From contig CAYWNP010000023.1 of assembly GCA_964459675.1 (NCBI GenBank), positions 1 through 26,575 of the forward strand: 26,575 nucleotides of DNA, read 5' to 3'. Position numbers and translations under genes: made by a program. The stretch comes from CAIZQW01 sp964459675 (GTDB lineage: Bacteria; Verrucomicrobiota; Kiritimatiellia; RFP12; UBA1067). Positions 16,935 to 23,649 of the stretch are shown here, one piece after another. The first letter of the stretch is position 1, and every line of letters begins with the position of its first letter. A model generated the notes under the pieces. It searched no databases. It was given only the letters and a program-made list of their open reading frames with translations, and was not told where the DNA came from.

Positions 16935-16963
16935 TTGCCCATTTTTATGAAAAACAGTATTAT
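16935..16963 (+). promoter_or_regulatory. Candidate sigma70-type promoter for the radical SAM-selD unit
   Basis: TTGCCC (16935-16940), 17-bp spacer, TATTAT (16958-16963). A transcript starting near 16970 leaves roughly 29 bases before the ATG at 16999 and almost none before the alternative TTG at 16975, which favours the ATG start. The 16811-16998 spacer contains no other feature I can support. Confidence 0.5.
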
Positions 16964-16998
16964 TAGCCATCCAATTGCTAGTGTACTCCTTGAAATTT

Positions 16999-18456
16999 AT
17001 GAAAATTGCCATTGCCTATCCACCTTTGCCTTCTGAAAAAGGAGTCCCGTTGCTGGGACAAAACCGTCAATTTCAGTGGTTTAACCGTCCCACGTTCATC
17101 TATCCAGTGGTGCCCGCCCTCGCTGCAACCCAGGCCAAAAGCGCTGGACACGAGGTGGCTTGGCTTGATGGTATTGCCTCGGAGTGGACACCTGAGCAGT
17201 TTCAGGAGAAGCTCGAATCCTTCAGCCCAGATCTCCTCCTGTTGGAAACCAAGACCCCTGTCATTAAACGCCATTGGCAACTCATCAAGGCGTTAAAGGC
17301 AAAATATCCCTCGATGCGTCTCGTCATTGTCGGGGACCATGTGACCGCGATGCCTGAGGAGACCATGGCTAATTGCCCTGTGGACTATATCCTCACCGGG
17401 GGTGACTATGACTTTCTTCTCATCAACCTCCTCGCCCACCTCAACTCCCCCGCGACAGTTCCCCTTGAGGCAGGCATCTATTGGCGTGAACCCAGTGGCA
17501 CAATCAAGAACAGTGGCCCCTTTAAACTTGATCATGATCTGAAGACGCTCCCCTGGATTGACCGTGAGCTCACACAATGGGAGCTCTACGCCACAAAGAA
17601 CGGCAACTACAGCCGTATCCCGGGAACCTATATCATGTCAGGCCGGGACTGCTGGCATGGCAAGTGTACCTTCTGTTCGTGGACGACACTCTATCCCACC
17701 TTCCGTACGCGAGAGCCCAAAGAGGTGGTGGATGAAATCGAACACCTCGTGAACCACTATCACATAAAAGAGATCATGGACGACACGGGCTGTCTTCCTG
17801 CCGGTGCGTGGCTGAAGACCTTTTGCAACGAGCTGATTGCCCGGAAGCTCAACAAGCAGGTCAAGATCGATTGCAACATGCGCTTTGGCGCCTTGGACGA
17901 GGAACTTTGCCGCCTCATGAAAAAGGCTGGCTTCCGCCTTGTCCTCTTCGGACTCGAATCCGCAAACCAATCCACCTTGGACAGATTGGTCAAGGCTGTT
18001 AACGTCGAACAGATCGAAGCCGGCGCGAAAGCCGCAGCGCAAGCAGGCTTGGCGGTACACGTCACCGTCATGTTCGGCTACCCCTGGGAAGGCGAAGCCG
18101 AGATCGAGAAGACCGTCTGCTTTGCGCGTCATCTTCTGCGAAAGAGCTACGCCTATACACTCCAAGTCACCATGGTCATCCCCTACCCCGGCACGCCCCT
18201 CTTTAAGGAACTCGAAAAGGACAACCTCTTGCTGACCCTTAATTGGGACGACTATGATATGCGCACGCAGGTCATGAAATCCGGCGTCTCCGAGGAACGG
18301 ATCAAGACTGCCATACGCGATGTCTACCGTGGCTTCCTCCACCCCGAGACCATCCTTCGTCGACTCATCTCCATGCGCAACCCTGTCGAGGACATTAAGT
18401 TCTTCTGGCGTGGCTTTCGCTCCATCCTTGGCCATCTTCGCGACTTTAAACACTAG
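16999..18456 (+). CDS. B12-binding-domain-type radical SAM protein with CX4CX2C cluster motif
   Basis: 485 residues from ATG 16999 (MKIAIAYPPLP); a TTG start at 16975 would add eight residues but lies at the predicted transcript start. Residues about 1-150 form a cobalamin-binding-like Rossmann domain (AYPPLPSEKG; LVIVGDHVTAMPEE). Next is a radical SAM TIM barrel with MSGRDCWHGKCTFCSW, where cysteines 218, 223 and 226 give CX4CX2C instead of the usual CX3CX2C, and later VLFGLESANQSTLDRL and GYPWEGEAEIEKT, as in other B12-type radical SAM enzymes. The reaction is unknown; relatives methylate or rearrange lipids, peptides or antibiotics. selD follows after 25 bp, so the two are probably co-transcribed. 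No strong ribosome site is visible. Confidence 0.88.
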   Translation: MKIAIAYPPLPSEKGVPLLGQNRQFQWFNRPTFIYPVVPALAATQAKSAGHEVAWLDGIASEWTPEQFQEKLESFSPDLLLLETKTPVIKRHWQLIKALKAKYPSMRLVIVGDHVTAMPEETMANCPVDYILTGGDYDFLLINLLAHLNSPATVPLEAGIYWREPSGTIKNSGPFKLDHDLKTLPWIDRELTQWELYATKNGNYSRIPGTYIMSGRDCWHGKCTFCSWTTLYPTFRTREPKEVVDEIEHLVNHYHIKEIMDDTGCLPAGAWLKTFCNELIARKLNKQVKIDCNMRFGALDEELCRLMKKAGFRLVLFGLESANQSTLDRLVKAVNVEQIEAGAKAAAQAGLAVHVTVMFGYPWEGEAEIEKTVCFARHLLRKSYAYTLQVTMVIPYPGTPLFKELEKDNLLLTLNWDDYDMRTQVMKSGVSEERIKTAIRDVYRGFLHPETILRRLISMRNPVEDIKFFWRGFRSILGHLRDFKH

Positions 18457-18481
18457 GAATTTAAAAAAAAGGTCTTAACGC

Positions 18482-19681
18482 ATGAATCCTGAACAAATCG
18501 AAAACCGCAAGAAGGTCATGGGCAGAAGTATCCGTTTGGGCCATTGCGTCTGTGATCCGGCCAAACCCTGTCCATGCCCCCTCTTCCAGGAAAAGAATGT
18601 CTGCCTCTGCGCCGGGGAACATCTGCCCGTGGATGGCGCCGCAGCCGTCAAGCTGACCCAGCATGTGCGTAGCGCAGGCTGTGCCAGCAAGATCGGCCAG
18701 AAGGATCTGCATGCCGTACTCGCAGGGTTGCCTGTTGTGAGCGATCCACGCTTGCTGGTCGGACTCTCCACCGCCGACGATGCCGGCGTCTTCGAGATCC
18801 AACCCGGGCTTCTGCTGGTCCAGACCGTGGATGTCTTCACGCCGGGCGTTGACGATCCGTACACCTTTGGTCGCATTGCCGCCTGCAACTCCCTCAGCGA
18901 TGTCTATGCCATGGGCGGCAAGCCCGTCACCGCGCTCTCGGTGATTGGCTTTCCCATTCATACGCTCCCCCATGCCGCGATGACAGCAATCTTGAAAGGG
19001 GGCATGGATGTCCTTCAGGAAGCCGGGTGCGTGCTGGTTGGCGGACACAGCATCAACGATGAAGAGGTCAAGTTCGGTTTCGCAGTGACAGGCGTCGTCA
19101 ACCGTGAGCACCTCACCACCAATGCAGATGCGAGAGCCGGTGACACGCTCATTCTCACGAAACCCCTTGGCACCGGCATTGTCTCGCTGGCAGGTCAACT
19201 CAACCGCGCCTCGGAGCGTTCCCTTGCTGCTGTTGCGGAATCGATGTCCACCTTGAACCGCAAAGCTGCAGAAATCATGACACGTTATGCTGTCAAGTCC
19301 GCGACAGACATTACCGGCTTCGGCTTGCTCGGCCATCTGACGCGTATGATGATTGAGAGCAAAGCCTCCGCTGTGATTAACTTCCATGCGTTGCCGCTCT
19401 TCCCTGACGTACTCGCCTACGCATGCGAAGGGATGTACAGTGGCGCGAACGAGCGCAATGCATCGTTCAGTGCAAAACATACGACATGGGAGGCGAGTCT
19501 GACCGAGGCCGAGCAAGCCATCCTCTATGATGCTCAAACATCAGGCGGACTGCTGATTGCTGTTCCTGCGGAAAACGCCATACCCCTACTGAATGATCTT
19601 CATCACGCAGGTATCATGCAGGCTTCAATCATCGGCGAAGTTCGCTCAGGAACACCCGGAACTGTCCGCGTAACACGTTAA
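18482..19681 (+). CDS. selD: Selenide, water dikinase (SelD) with N-terminal FTR-like cysteine cluster
   Basis: Makes selenophosphate from selenide and ATP, the selenium donor for selenocysteine, selenouridine and selenium cofactors. The SelD body starts near residue 50. Catalytic Cys67 and Lys70 are in SAGCASKIG (the second, non-essential Cys of GCGCK is Ser), followed by STADDAGVF, SDVYAMGGKPVTAL, the glycine-rich VLVGGHSIND and SGGLLIAVP. Total length is 399, about 50 more than E. coli SelD (347). The extra N-terminus carries six cysteines, C22, C24, C30, C32, C41 and C43, spaced CxC-X5-CPC-X8-CxC. The CPC-X8-CxC half matches the spacing of ferredoxin:thioredoxin reductase catalytic chains (CPC-X16-CPC-X8-CHC), so a [4Fe-4S] or redox site is plausible. 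AAGG precedes the ATG by about ten bases. Confidence 0.93.
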   Translation: MNPEQIENRKKVMGRSIRLGHCVCDPAKPCPCPLFQEKNVCLCAGEHLPVDGAAAVKLTQHVRSAGCASKIGQKDLHAVLAGLPVVSDPRLLVGLSTADDAGVFEIQPGLLLVQTVDVFTPGVDDPYTFGRIAACNSLSDVYAMGGKPVTALSVIGFPIHTLPHAAMTAILKGGMDVLQEAGCVLVGGHSINDEEVKFGFAVTGVVNREHLTTNADARAGDTLILTKPLGTGIVSLAGQLNRASERSLAAVAESMSTLNRKAAEIMTRYAVKSATDITGFGLLGHLTRMMIESKASAVINFHALPLFPDVLAYACEGMYSGANERNASFSAKHTTWEASLTEAEQAILYDAQTSGGLLIAVPAENAIPLLNDLHHAGIMQASIIGEVRSGTPGTVRVTR

Positions 19682-19705
19682 CGCATTTGAAGCTATTGTA
19701 TTGTT

Positions 19706-19796
19706 CCTCACAGAGGCACAGAGGACACAGAGGCATAAGCATTTAATAACACGCTAGCAATGTTGCTCTCTGTGCGCTCTGTGGGCTCTGTGAGAA
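19706..19796. repeat. Inverted pair of CACAGAG/CTCTGTG repeat arms (locus B)
   Basis: Left arm 19706-19733 with CACAGAG at 19709, 19717 and 19726; right arm 19766-19796 with CTCTGTG at 19768, 19777 and 19786. Each arm matches one arm of the locus at 1-135 nearly base for base after reverse complementation, but the 32-bp spacer is unrelated. It fills most of the 150-bp gap between selD and the metallopeptidase gene and could form a long stem in that transcript. Confidence 0.88.
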
Positions 19797-19831
19797 AACA
19801 AATCAACACGGACAATGGCTAAAGGTAGAAT

Positions 19832-20203
19832 ATGAAGATAGACTGGTATGGGATAGCGGATCATGAAGTGCAAGCAGTCTGTAGAGCCTTACCACAGGAC
19901 CTTCAATCGTGTATGACACATCTGCTCATCACCCTGGATCCGCGCCCGCGCAAAAGCGAACAACTCGATCCTGATGACCAAGACGATCTGCTCGGATTAT
20001 TCGTCGGCTCCGCTTACGCAGATTCCCAAAACGAGCGCGACACACTCCCCAGCGCCATTCGGCTTTATATTGAAAATATCCGTGACGAGGCAGAGGACGA
20101 TCCTAAACGCTTCCGACATGAAGTGCGCAAGACACTTCTCCACGAGCTTGGACACTATCTAGGACTTGAAGAAGACGATCTCGATAAACGCGGCCTTTCT
20201 TAA
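19832..20203 (+). CDS. Small zincin metallopeptidase-family protein (PF06262-like)
   Basis: 123 residues, the usual size of the minimal-zincin family. The zinc motif is HELGHYLGLEEDDL: His104 and His108 with catalytic Glu105 and an acidic residue (Asp115 or Asp116) as likely third ligand. The N-terminal region is acidic (LDPDDQDDLLG), with the family's FVGSAYADSQN-like strand and a PSAIRLYIENI helix before the zinc helix. No signal peptide; a cytosolic protein. The biological role of the family is not established. AAAGG lies about six bases before the ATG. It is separated from selD by the inverted repeat, so co-transcription is uncertain, and converges with the downstream OMF gene. Confidence 0.87.
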   Translation: MKIDWYGIADHEVQAVCRALPQDLQSCMTHLLITLDPRPRKSEQLDPDDQDDLLGLFVGSAYADSQNERDTLPSAIRLYIENIRDEAEDDPKRFRHEVRKTLLHELGHYLGLEEDDLDKRGLS

Positions 20204-20241
20204 GATCATTCCCTATTCGACGCGCAGACATCGATCATTTC

Positions 20242-21735
20242 TTATGGAATTCCAAGGGCGCGGATAAGATCAATGATGGCTGTCTGTCGATAGGCTATGA
20301 GTTGCACCCGTGTACGCTCGACCGTCAAAACTGAGCGTTCGCTCTCAATCACCTCCAGATAGGTGACAAATCCCTTCTCGTAGCGTTCTTTCGCTAACAC
20401 AAGCGTCCGCTGGGATGCTTTCCACCCACGCTCTGCTGCGGTCTGTCGCTCCTCAATGCCGCGAAGCGTGTTCAACGCATCCGCAACCTCGCGATAAGCC
20501 GTCAGGACAGCTGCTTCATACCCTGCTGCAGCCTCTTTTAAGGCAGCCTGTTCCACGTCCTTGGAGGCCTTGAGTCGCCCACCATCCAAAAGCGGAGCGG
20601 AAAGACCAGCCACCAAGGACCACAGACGACTCTTCCAATCCAACAAGTCTGAGAGGCGCTCTGATTCAGTTCCTATTTTTCCAGAGAGCGTCAGCGCGGG
20701 ATAGCGTGCCGCTTGTGCCGCGCAGACGCGCTGGAACGTGGCTTCCCACCGCAGACGTTTAGCGGCAACATCCGGCCGTTGTTCCAGCAAGGCGAGCGAG
20801 AGGGTTTGCGGGACTACAGGGACCCTTGGTTCTTGGGAAGGCTGATTGGTAAAGGTGTTTGCGCTGGCGGCATCGCCGCAAAGAATATCCAACGCAAGAC
20901 AAAGCGCTTGTTCGCGCTCACGCAACACAGCTCGTTCCCCCTCGCGTGTCGCAACCTCTACACGCGTCCGAGAGTTGTCCAGCTCAGTGGAAAACCCTGC
21001 ATCCGTGCGAACAGTTTGTATTTTTTCCGTCTCTGCATAGGCCTGTAGCTGGCGTTCGACCACACGTTGCTCACGAAGCACTGCAAGACGATTGAGATGA
21101 ACTTTTGCTACTTCAGCGCAAAGCGCGATCTCGGCCGTTGCACGGTCCGCAACGGAGAGTTCTACATTTTTTTTCGCGGCTTCACGCAAGGATCGGATAC
21201 GGCCCCACAAATCCGCCTCGTAGACAAACTGAAAACCGATTCCCAGTCGTGTCTGATAAAGCGGAATCAACGGAGAAGAGACCGTATTTTCAGAAATGCG
21301 TGAACGGCTGACATTCCCGGAACCGCTCACCTGAAGCGCAGCGTCCGCCCCCACCAATCGGGCGTTCGCTTGTGCCGCTTCAATACGGGCAGCCGCCTGT
21401 ACTAAATTACGGTTCTGCTCCCGAGCACGGCCGATAAGACGATTCAATTCTGGGTCGTCAAAGGCCGTCCACCATTCCTTTGGCAAAGGACGCTCAATCT
21501 CTTCCAGCGCGTTAGTCGAAAGCGAAACCGCCATGGCCGAAGCTGGCGCTGGAGTCGTTAAAGGCTTCTCGGGGTGCACCACGCAACCAGAGAAAATAAA
21601 CATCAAACATCCAACGCTCAACGTCCAACGTTCAACATTTCCCGCAGAGGCGCTGAGGCGCAGAGGAGAATTATTTTTTCGTGCTTTTCGTGTGTTTCGT
21701 GGGCAAAAAATTGAGGTTATAGACAAGCTCATCAT
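20242..21735 (-). CDS. TolC/NodT-like outer-membrane efflux lipoprotein with repeat-encoded N-terminus
   Basis: Outer-membrane channel of the second exporter. The body (about 440 residues) has two OEP repeats (KEWWTAFDDPELNRLIGRAREQN; NLVQAAARIEAAQANARLVGADAALQVSGSG; YRQTAIIDLIRALG). The likely lipidated cysteine is in MFIFSGC (codon at 21583-21585). The start is uncertain. ATG 21735, 32 bp after the adaptor stop and with GGAA about eight bases upstream, gives a charged n-region (NTRKARKNN) followed by the hydrophobic segment. However, bases 21601-21701, within this leader, consist of three short-repeat families also found in intergenic DNA here. A TTG at 21621 is the main alternative but gives a very short, uncharged leader. 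A still longer frame to 21834 would overlap the adaptor gene and is unlikely. Confidence 0.82.
   Translation of the reverse strand: MMSLSITSIFCPRNTRKARKNNSPLRLSASAGNVERWTLSVGCLMFIFSGCVVHPEKPLTTPAPASAMAVSLSTNALEEIERPLPKEWWTAFDDPELNRLIGRAREQNRNLVQAAARIEAAQANARLVGADAALQVSGSGNVSRSRISENTVSSPLIPLYQTRLGIGFQFVYEADLWGRIRSLREAAKKNVELSVADRATAEIALCAEVAKVHLNRLAVLREQRVVERQLQAYAETEKIQTVRTDAGFSTELDNSRTRVEVATREGERAVLREREQALCLALDILCGDAASANTFTNQPSQEPRVPVVPQTLSLALLEQRPDVAAKRLRWEATFQRVCAAQAARYPALTLSGKIGTESERLSDLLDWKSRLWSLVAGLSAPLLDGGRLKASKDVEQAALKEAAAGYEAAVLTAYREVADALNTLRGIEERQTAAERGWKASQRTLVLAKERYEKGFVTYLEVIESERSVLTVERTRVQLIAYRQTAIIDLIRALGIP
21601..21638. repeat. Heptamer array, CCAACG/TCAACG family
   Basis: Five successive 7-bp units, CATCAAA, CATCCAA, CGCTCAA, CGTCCAA, CGTTCAA, then CAT. 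The reverse complement of the same family occurs at 25594-25635. The array lies within the signal-peptide region of the OMF reading frame. Confidence 0.85.
21644..21701. repeat. Two short periodic repeats: GCAGAGGC (8 bp) and TTCGTG (9 bp)
   Basis: GCAGAGG/GCTGAGG/GCAGAGG at 21644, 21652 and 21660 (period 8), followed by TTCGTG at 21678, 21687 and 21696 (period 9). They adjoin the heptamer array at 21601-21638, so three repeat families sit side by side within about 100 bp at the adaptor-OMF junction. Confidence 0.8.
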
Positions 21736-21767
21736 GTTGATATTCCGTGTTGGATATTCAAAAAAAA

Positions 21768-22658
21768 CTACTCTTCCAAATAAAGATCCAGCTGTTGACC
21801 AACATAAAGGGTTGTATTCGTCGAGGCCTGGCAACGATAGATGACCTGGAGGACGCGCGTGTCCACGCGTTCGACACTACTGCCCGTGAGCGAGGTTTTG
21901 GGGATGATAAAGGGCTCGACGCGTACGAACTCGAGCGGGAGTGGTTTTTGGGTATCTCCCTTGAGATAGCCAACCGCCTTCATCCTGGGACGCACGCGCG
22001 GCGCGACTTGCTCATCAATATCAGCACGGATCTGGAAGTAGGTGAGATCCCCGAGAATAAGTGGTGCACGTGGCGCACCTGGCGTGACAAACTCGCCGGG
22101 ACGCGTATTGACTTGCAAGACCGTCGCTGCACGAGGAGCTCGAACAACAAGACGAGCGAGTAACGTTTCAGTCTGTTCCACCGCGGCGCGGGCAGAGGCC
22201 AGTTCGGCCGTCGCAACCAACAGATCCGAACGGCGCGTCTCCAGTTCCTCACGTGTGATGGCGCGGCTATCCGTCACCATCTCTAAGCGAGATAGCATGC
22301 CACGCAGACGCGCCTCAGTCGCCTCAGCCACCAGTACGCGGGCGCGCTGGCCAATCAACGAGGCTTTGAGCTCCCGATCATCAAGCTGTAACAACGGTTG
22401 TCCCGCTTCGACTTTATCCCAGACACGAACATAGATTCCAGTAACCAGTGCAGCCACGGGAACGCCGATGGCCACATTTTCGCCCTGAGCCTCAACAATG
22501 CCTGCTGCGGCAACCGAGTGTTGGAAGGGATTGATTGGTGGCGCATACGGCGGCACGGGCACAGGGTCCTGCGCCGAGAGACGAAGAACCAGAAGTCCGG
22601 CAAAAATCATGCCACCCAACGAAAGATAGAAACTGAAACGTGTCAACAGAATAGACAT
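21768..22658 (-). CDS. HlyD/DevB-type membrane-fusion protein of the second ABC exporter
   Basis: Periplasmic adaptor of 296 residues. It has an N-terminal signal anchor (about 9-30, FYLSLGGMIFAGLLVLRLSA), a proline-rich linker (PVPVPPYAPPINP), then lipoyl half one (AAGIVEAQGENVAIGVPVAALVTGIYV, DKVEAGQPLLQLDDRELKA), a short coiled-coil hairpin (about 95-165), lipoyl half two (VRAPRAATVLQVNTRPGEFV) and a beta-barrel. It is far smaller than the adaptor at 8173-9876. A strong AAGGAG stands seven bases before the ATG, and the ATPase stop is 20 bp upstream. Gene order and size resemble the cyanobacterial DevBCA glycolipid exporter family; the cargo here is unknown. Confidence 0.9.
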   Translation of the reverse strand: MSILLTRFSFYLSLGGMIFAGLLVLRLSAQDPVPVPPYAPPINPFQHSVAAAGIVEAQGENVAIGVPVAALVTGIYVRVWDKVEAGQPLLQLDDRELKASLIGQRARVLVAEATEARLRGMLSRLEMVTDSRAITREELETRRSDLLVATAELASARAAVEQTETLLARLVVRAPRAATVLQVNTRPGEFVTPGAPRAPLILGDLTYFQIRADIDEQVAPRVRPRMKAVGYLKGDTQKPLPLEFVRVEPFIIPKTSLTGSSVERVDTRVLQVIYRCQASTNTTLYVGQQLDLYLEE

Positions 22659-22678
22659 GGATGTTCTCCTTATTAAGA

Positions 22679-23404
22679 TTAAGAACCTGGGGGATGAAGC
22701 CGCATGATCTCCTCATGCGTCGTAAGTGTCCGGAAGATTCTGCCATCTTCCATTTCAGCCATGTGATCCGCAAACCCATACGTTCGGTTATCATGGGTCA
22801 CCACGAGCACAAGACGGTCCTTCTGGGTTGCGGCCTTACGCAGGAGCGTCATAACATGCTGCCCGTTCTCACTGTCAAGAGAGGAGGTCGGTTCATCGCA
22901 AAGAATAATCGGCGGCTCATGCACAAGCGCACGCGCAATAGCCACACGCTGCTGCTGGCCTCCCGACATCTTTGCGGGTAAAAAGTTTACGTGATCCGAA
23001 AGTCCGACCCACTCCAGAACCTCCCGTGCTTTACGTTCCGCATATCGGTAGCCAAAACCCTGAATCACCAAAGGCACCGAGACATTCTCTGCGGCGGTCA
23101 GCGTCGGAATCAGATTGAACTGCTGAAAAATAAAGCCTAGGTTACGCGAACGGAACTTGGCGACCGCATTAGCGCCCATCTTGTCCAGTCGTTGGCCCAA
23201 AACTTCAATCGCTCCGCCATCGGCATGGAGTGTGCCGGCAATGATGCTCAGCAAGGTGGTCTTGCCGCAGCCAGAGGGTCCGACCAACATCGTAAGACGC
23301 CCGGTCTCCGCCACGAAGTCGGTCTTTTTGAGCACAACGGTACGCGCCTCGCCACGGCCGAAGCTTTTATCAACTGATTGGACATAGATGCCAAGTGCGT
23401 TCAC
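22679..23404 (-). CDS. DevA/LolD-type ABC exporter ATP-binding protein
   Basis: Nucleotide-binding subunit with Walker A GPSGCGKTT, Q-loop FQQFNLIP, signature MSGGQQQRVA, Walker B IILCDEPTSSLD and switch His in VVTHDN. The frame is open back to a GTG at 23494 (271 residues), but the first ~30 residues (NPKNPVNPVEKRK...) are encoded by an AATCCTG-type short repeat and have no counterpart in the family. Starting at GTG 23404 gives MNALGIYVQSVDKSFG, which lines up with usual N-termini at about 241 residues, so I place the start there, although neither start has a good ribosome site. It lies between the permease and adaptor genes of the same exporter. Confidence 0.88.
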   Translation of the reverse strand: MNALGIYVQSVDKSFGRGEARTVVLKKTDFVAETGRLTMLVGPSGCGKTTLLSIIAGTLHADGGAIEVLGQRLDKMGANAVAKFRSRNLGFIFQQFNLIPTLTAAENVSVPLVIQGFGYRYAERKAREVLEWVGLSDHVNFLPAKMSGGQQQRVAIARALVHEPPIILCDEPTSSLDSENGQHVMTLLRKAATQKDRLVLVVTHDNRTYGFADHMAEMEDGRIFRTLTTHEEIMRLHPPGS

Positions 23405-23430
23405 ACGTTTTTTCTCTAACTTCCTTTTTT

Positions 23431-23572
23431 CGACAGGATTAACAGGATTTTTTGGATTGGGTTCATACTCTGTACTATCTTTTTTCTGTGTCACTTATTG
23501 AAAAATTCTCAATCCTGACCATCCTGAATTTCTCCTCGCCGAAGCGAAGCTGTCGGAAAATCCTGTCAAAAT
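23431..23572. repeat. AGGATT / AATCCTG short repeats between permease and ATPase genes
   Basis: ACAGGATTA-type units at 23433-23458 (AGGATT at 23435 and 23444, GGATT at 23454; period 9-10). The same family in inverse orientation appears near 23512-23530 (ATCCTGA twice, 9 bp apart) and once more near 23560 (AATCCTGTC). The first block is read as Asn-Pro-rich codons if the ATPase starts at 23494. Confidence 0.65.
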
Positions 23573-23599
23573 TAACTACCGGGGAAATCTCAGAGATTC

Positions 23600-23630
23600 A
23601 CTGCCAACTGCTACTGCCGACTGCCACTAC
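23600..23630. repeat. ACTGCC(A/G) near-tandem repeat
   Basis: Units ACTGCCA, ACTGCT, ACTGCCG, ACTGCC from 23600 to 23625 (period 6-7), within the 245-bp interval after the permease stop. Together with the AGGATT block this interval is almost entirely short repeats. Confidence 0.7.
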
Positions 23631-23631
23631 T

Positions 23632-23647
23632 CCGCCGCACGCGGCGG
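23632..23647. repeat. Hairpin CCGCCG-CACG-CGGCGG after the permease gene
   Basis: Perfect 6-bp GC stem with a 4-base loop, two bases downstream of the permease stop codon on the minus strand. No T-run follows, so it does not look like a normal intrinsic terminator; it might stabilise the 3' end or dampen expression of the downstream ATPase gene. Confidence 0.6.
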
Positions 23648-23649
23648 TC

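Noticed and set aside
18680..18692. SelD as a selenoprotein (UGA at the catalytic position)
   Set aside because: The catalytic residue is an ordinary TGC cysteine in AGCASK; no in-frame TGA is present, so no Sec decoding is needed.
18461..19537. 358-codon open frame on the minus strand opposite selD
   Set aside because: It is antisense to a clearly conserved SelD; its translation shows no recognisable domain and is best explained by GC-biased codon use of the sense gene. The same applies to the 271-codon antisense frame at 17638-18453 opposite the radical SAM gene.
19706..19796. CRISPR array from the repeated CACAGAG/CTCTGTG units
   Set aside because: Units are only 7 bp with 1-2 bp spacing and are arranged as inverted arms; there are no regular spacers and no cas genes.
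21736..21834. Longer N-terminus of the second OMF up to 21834
   Set aside because: It would overlap the adaptor coding sequence by about 67 bp in another frame and its residues do not resemble a signal peptide.
23632..23647. GC hairpin after the permease gene as an intrinsic terminator
   Set aside because: No U-tract follows on the transcribed strand and the downstream genes of the same exporter need to be expressed.
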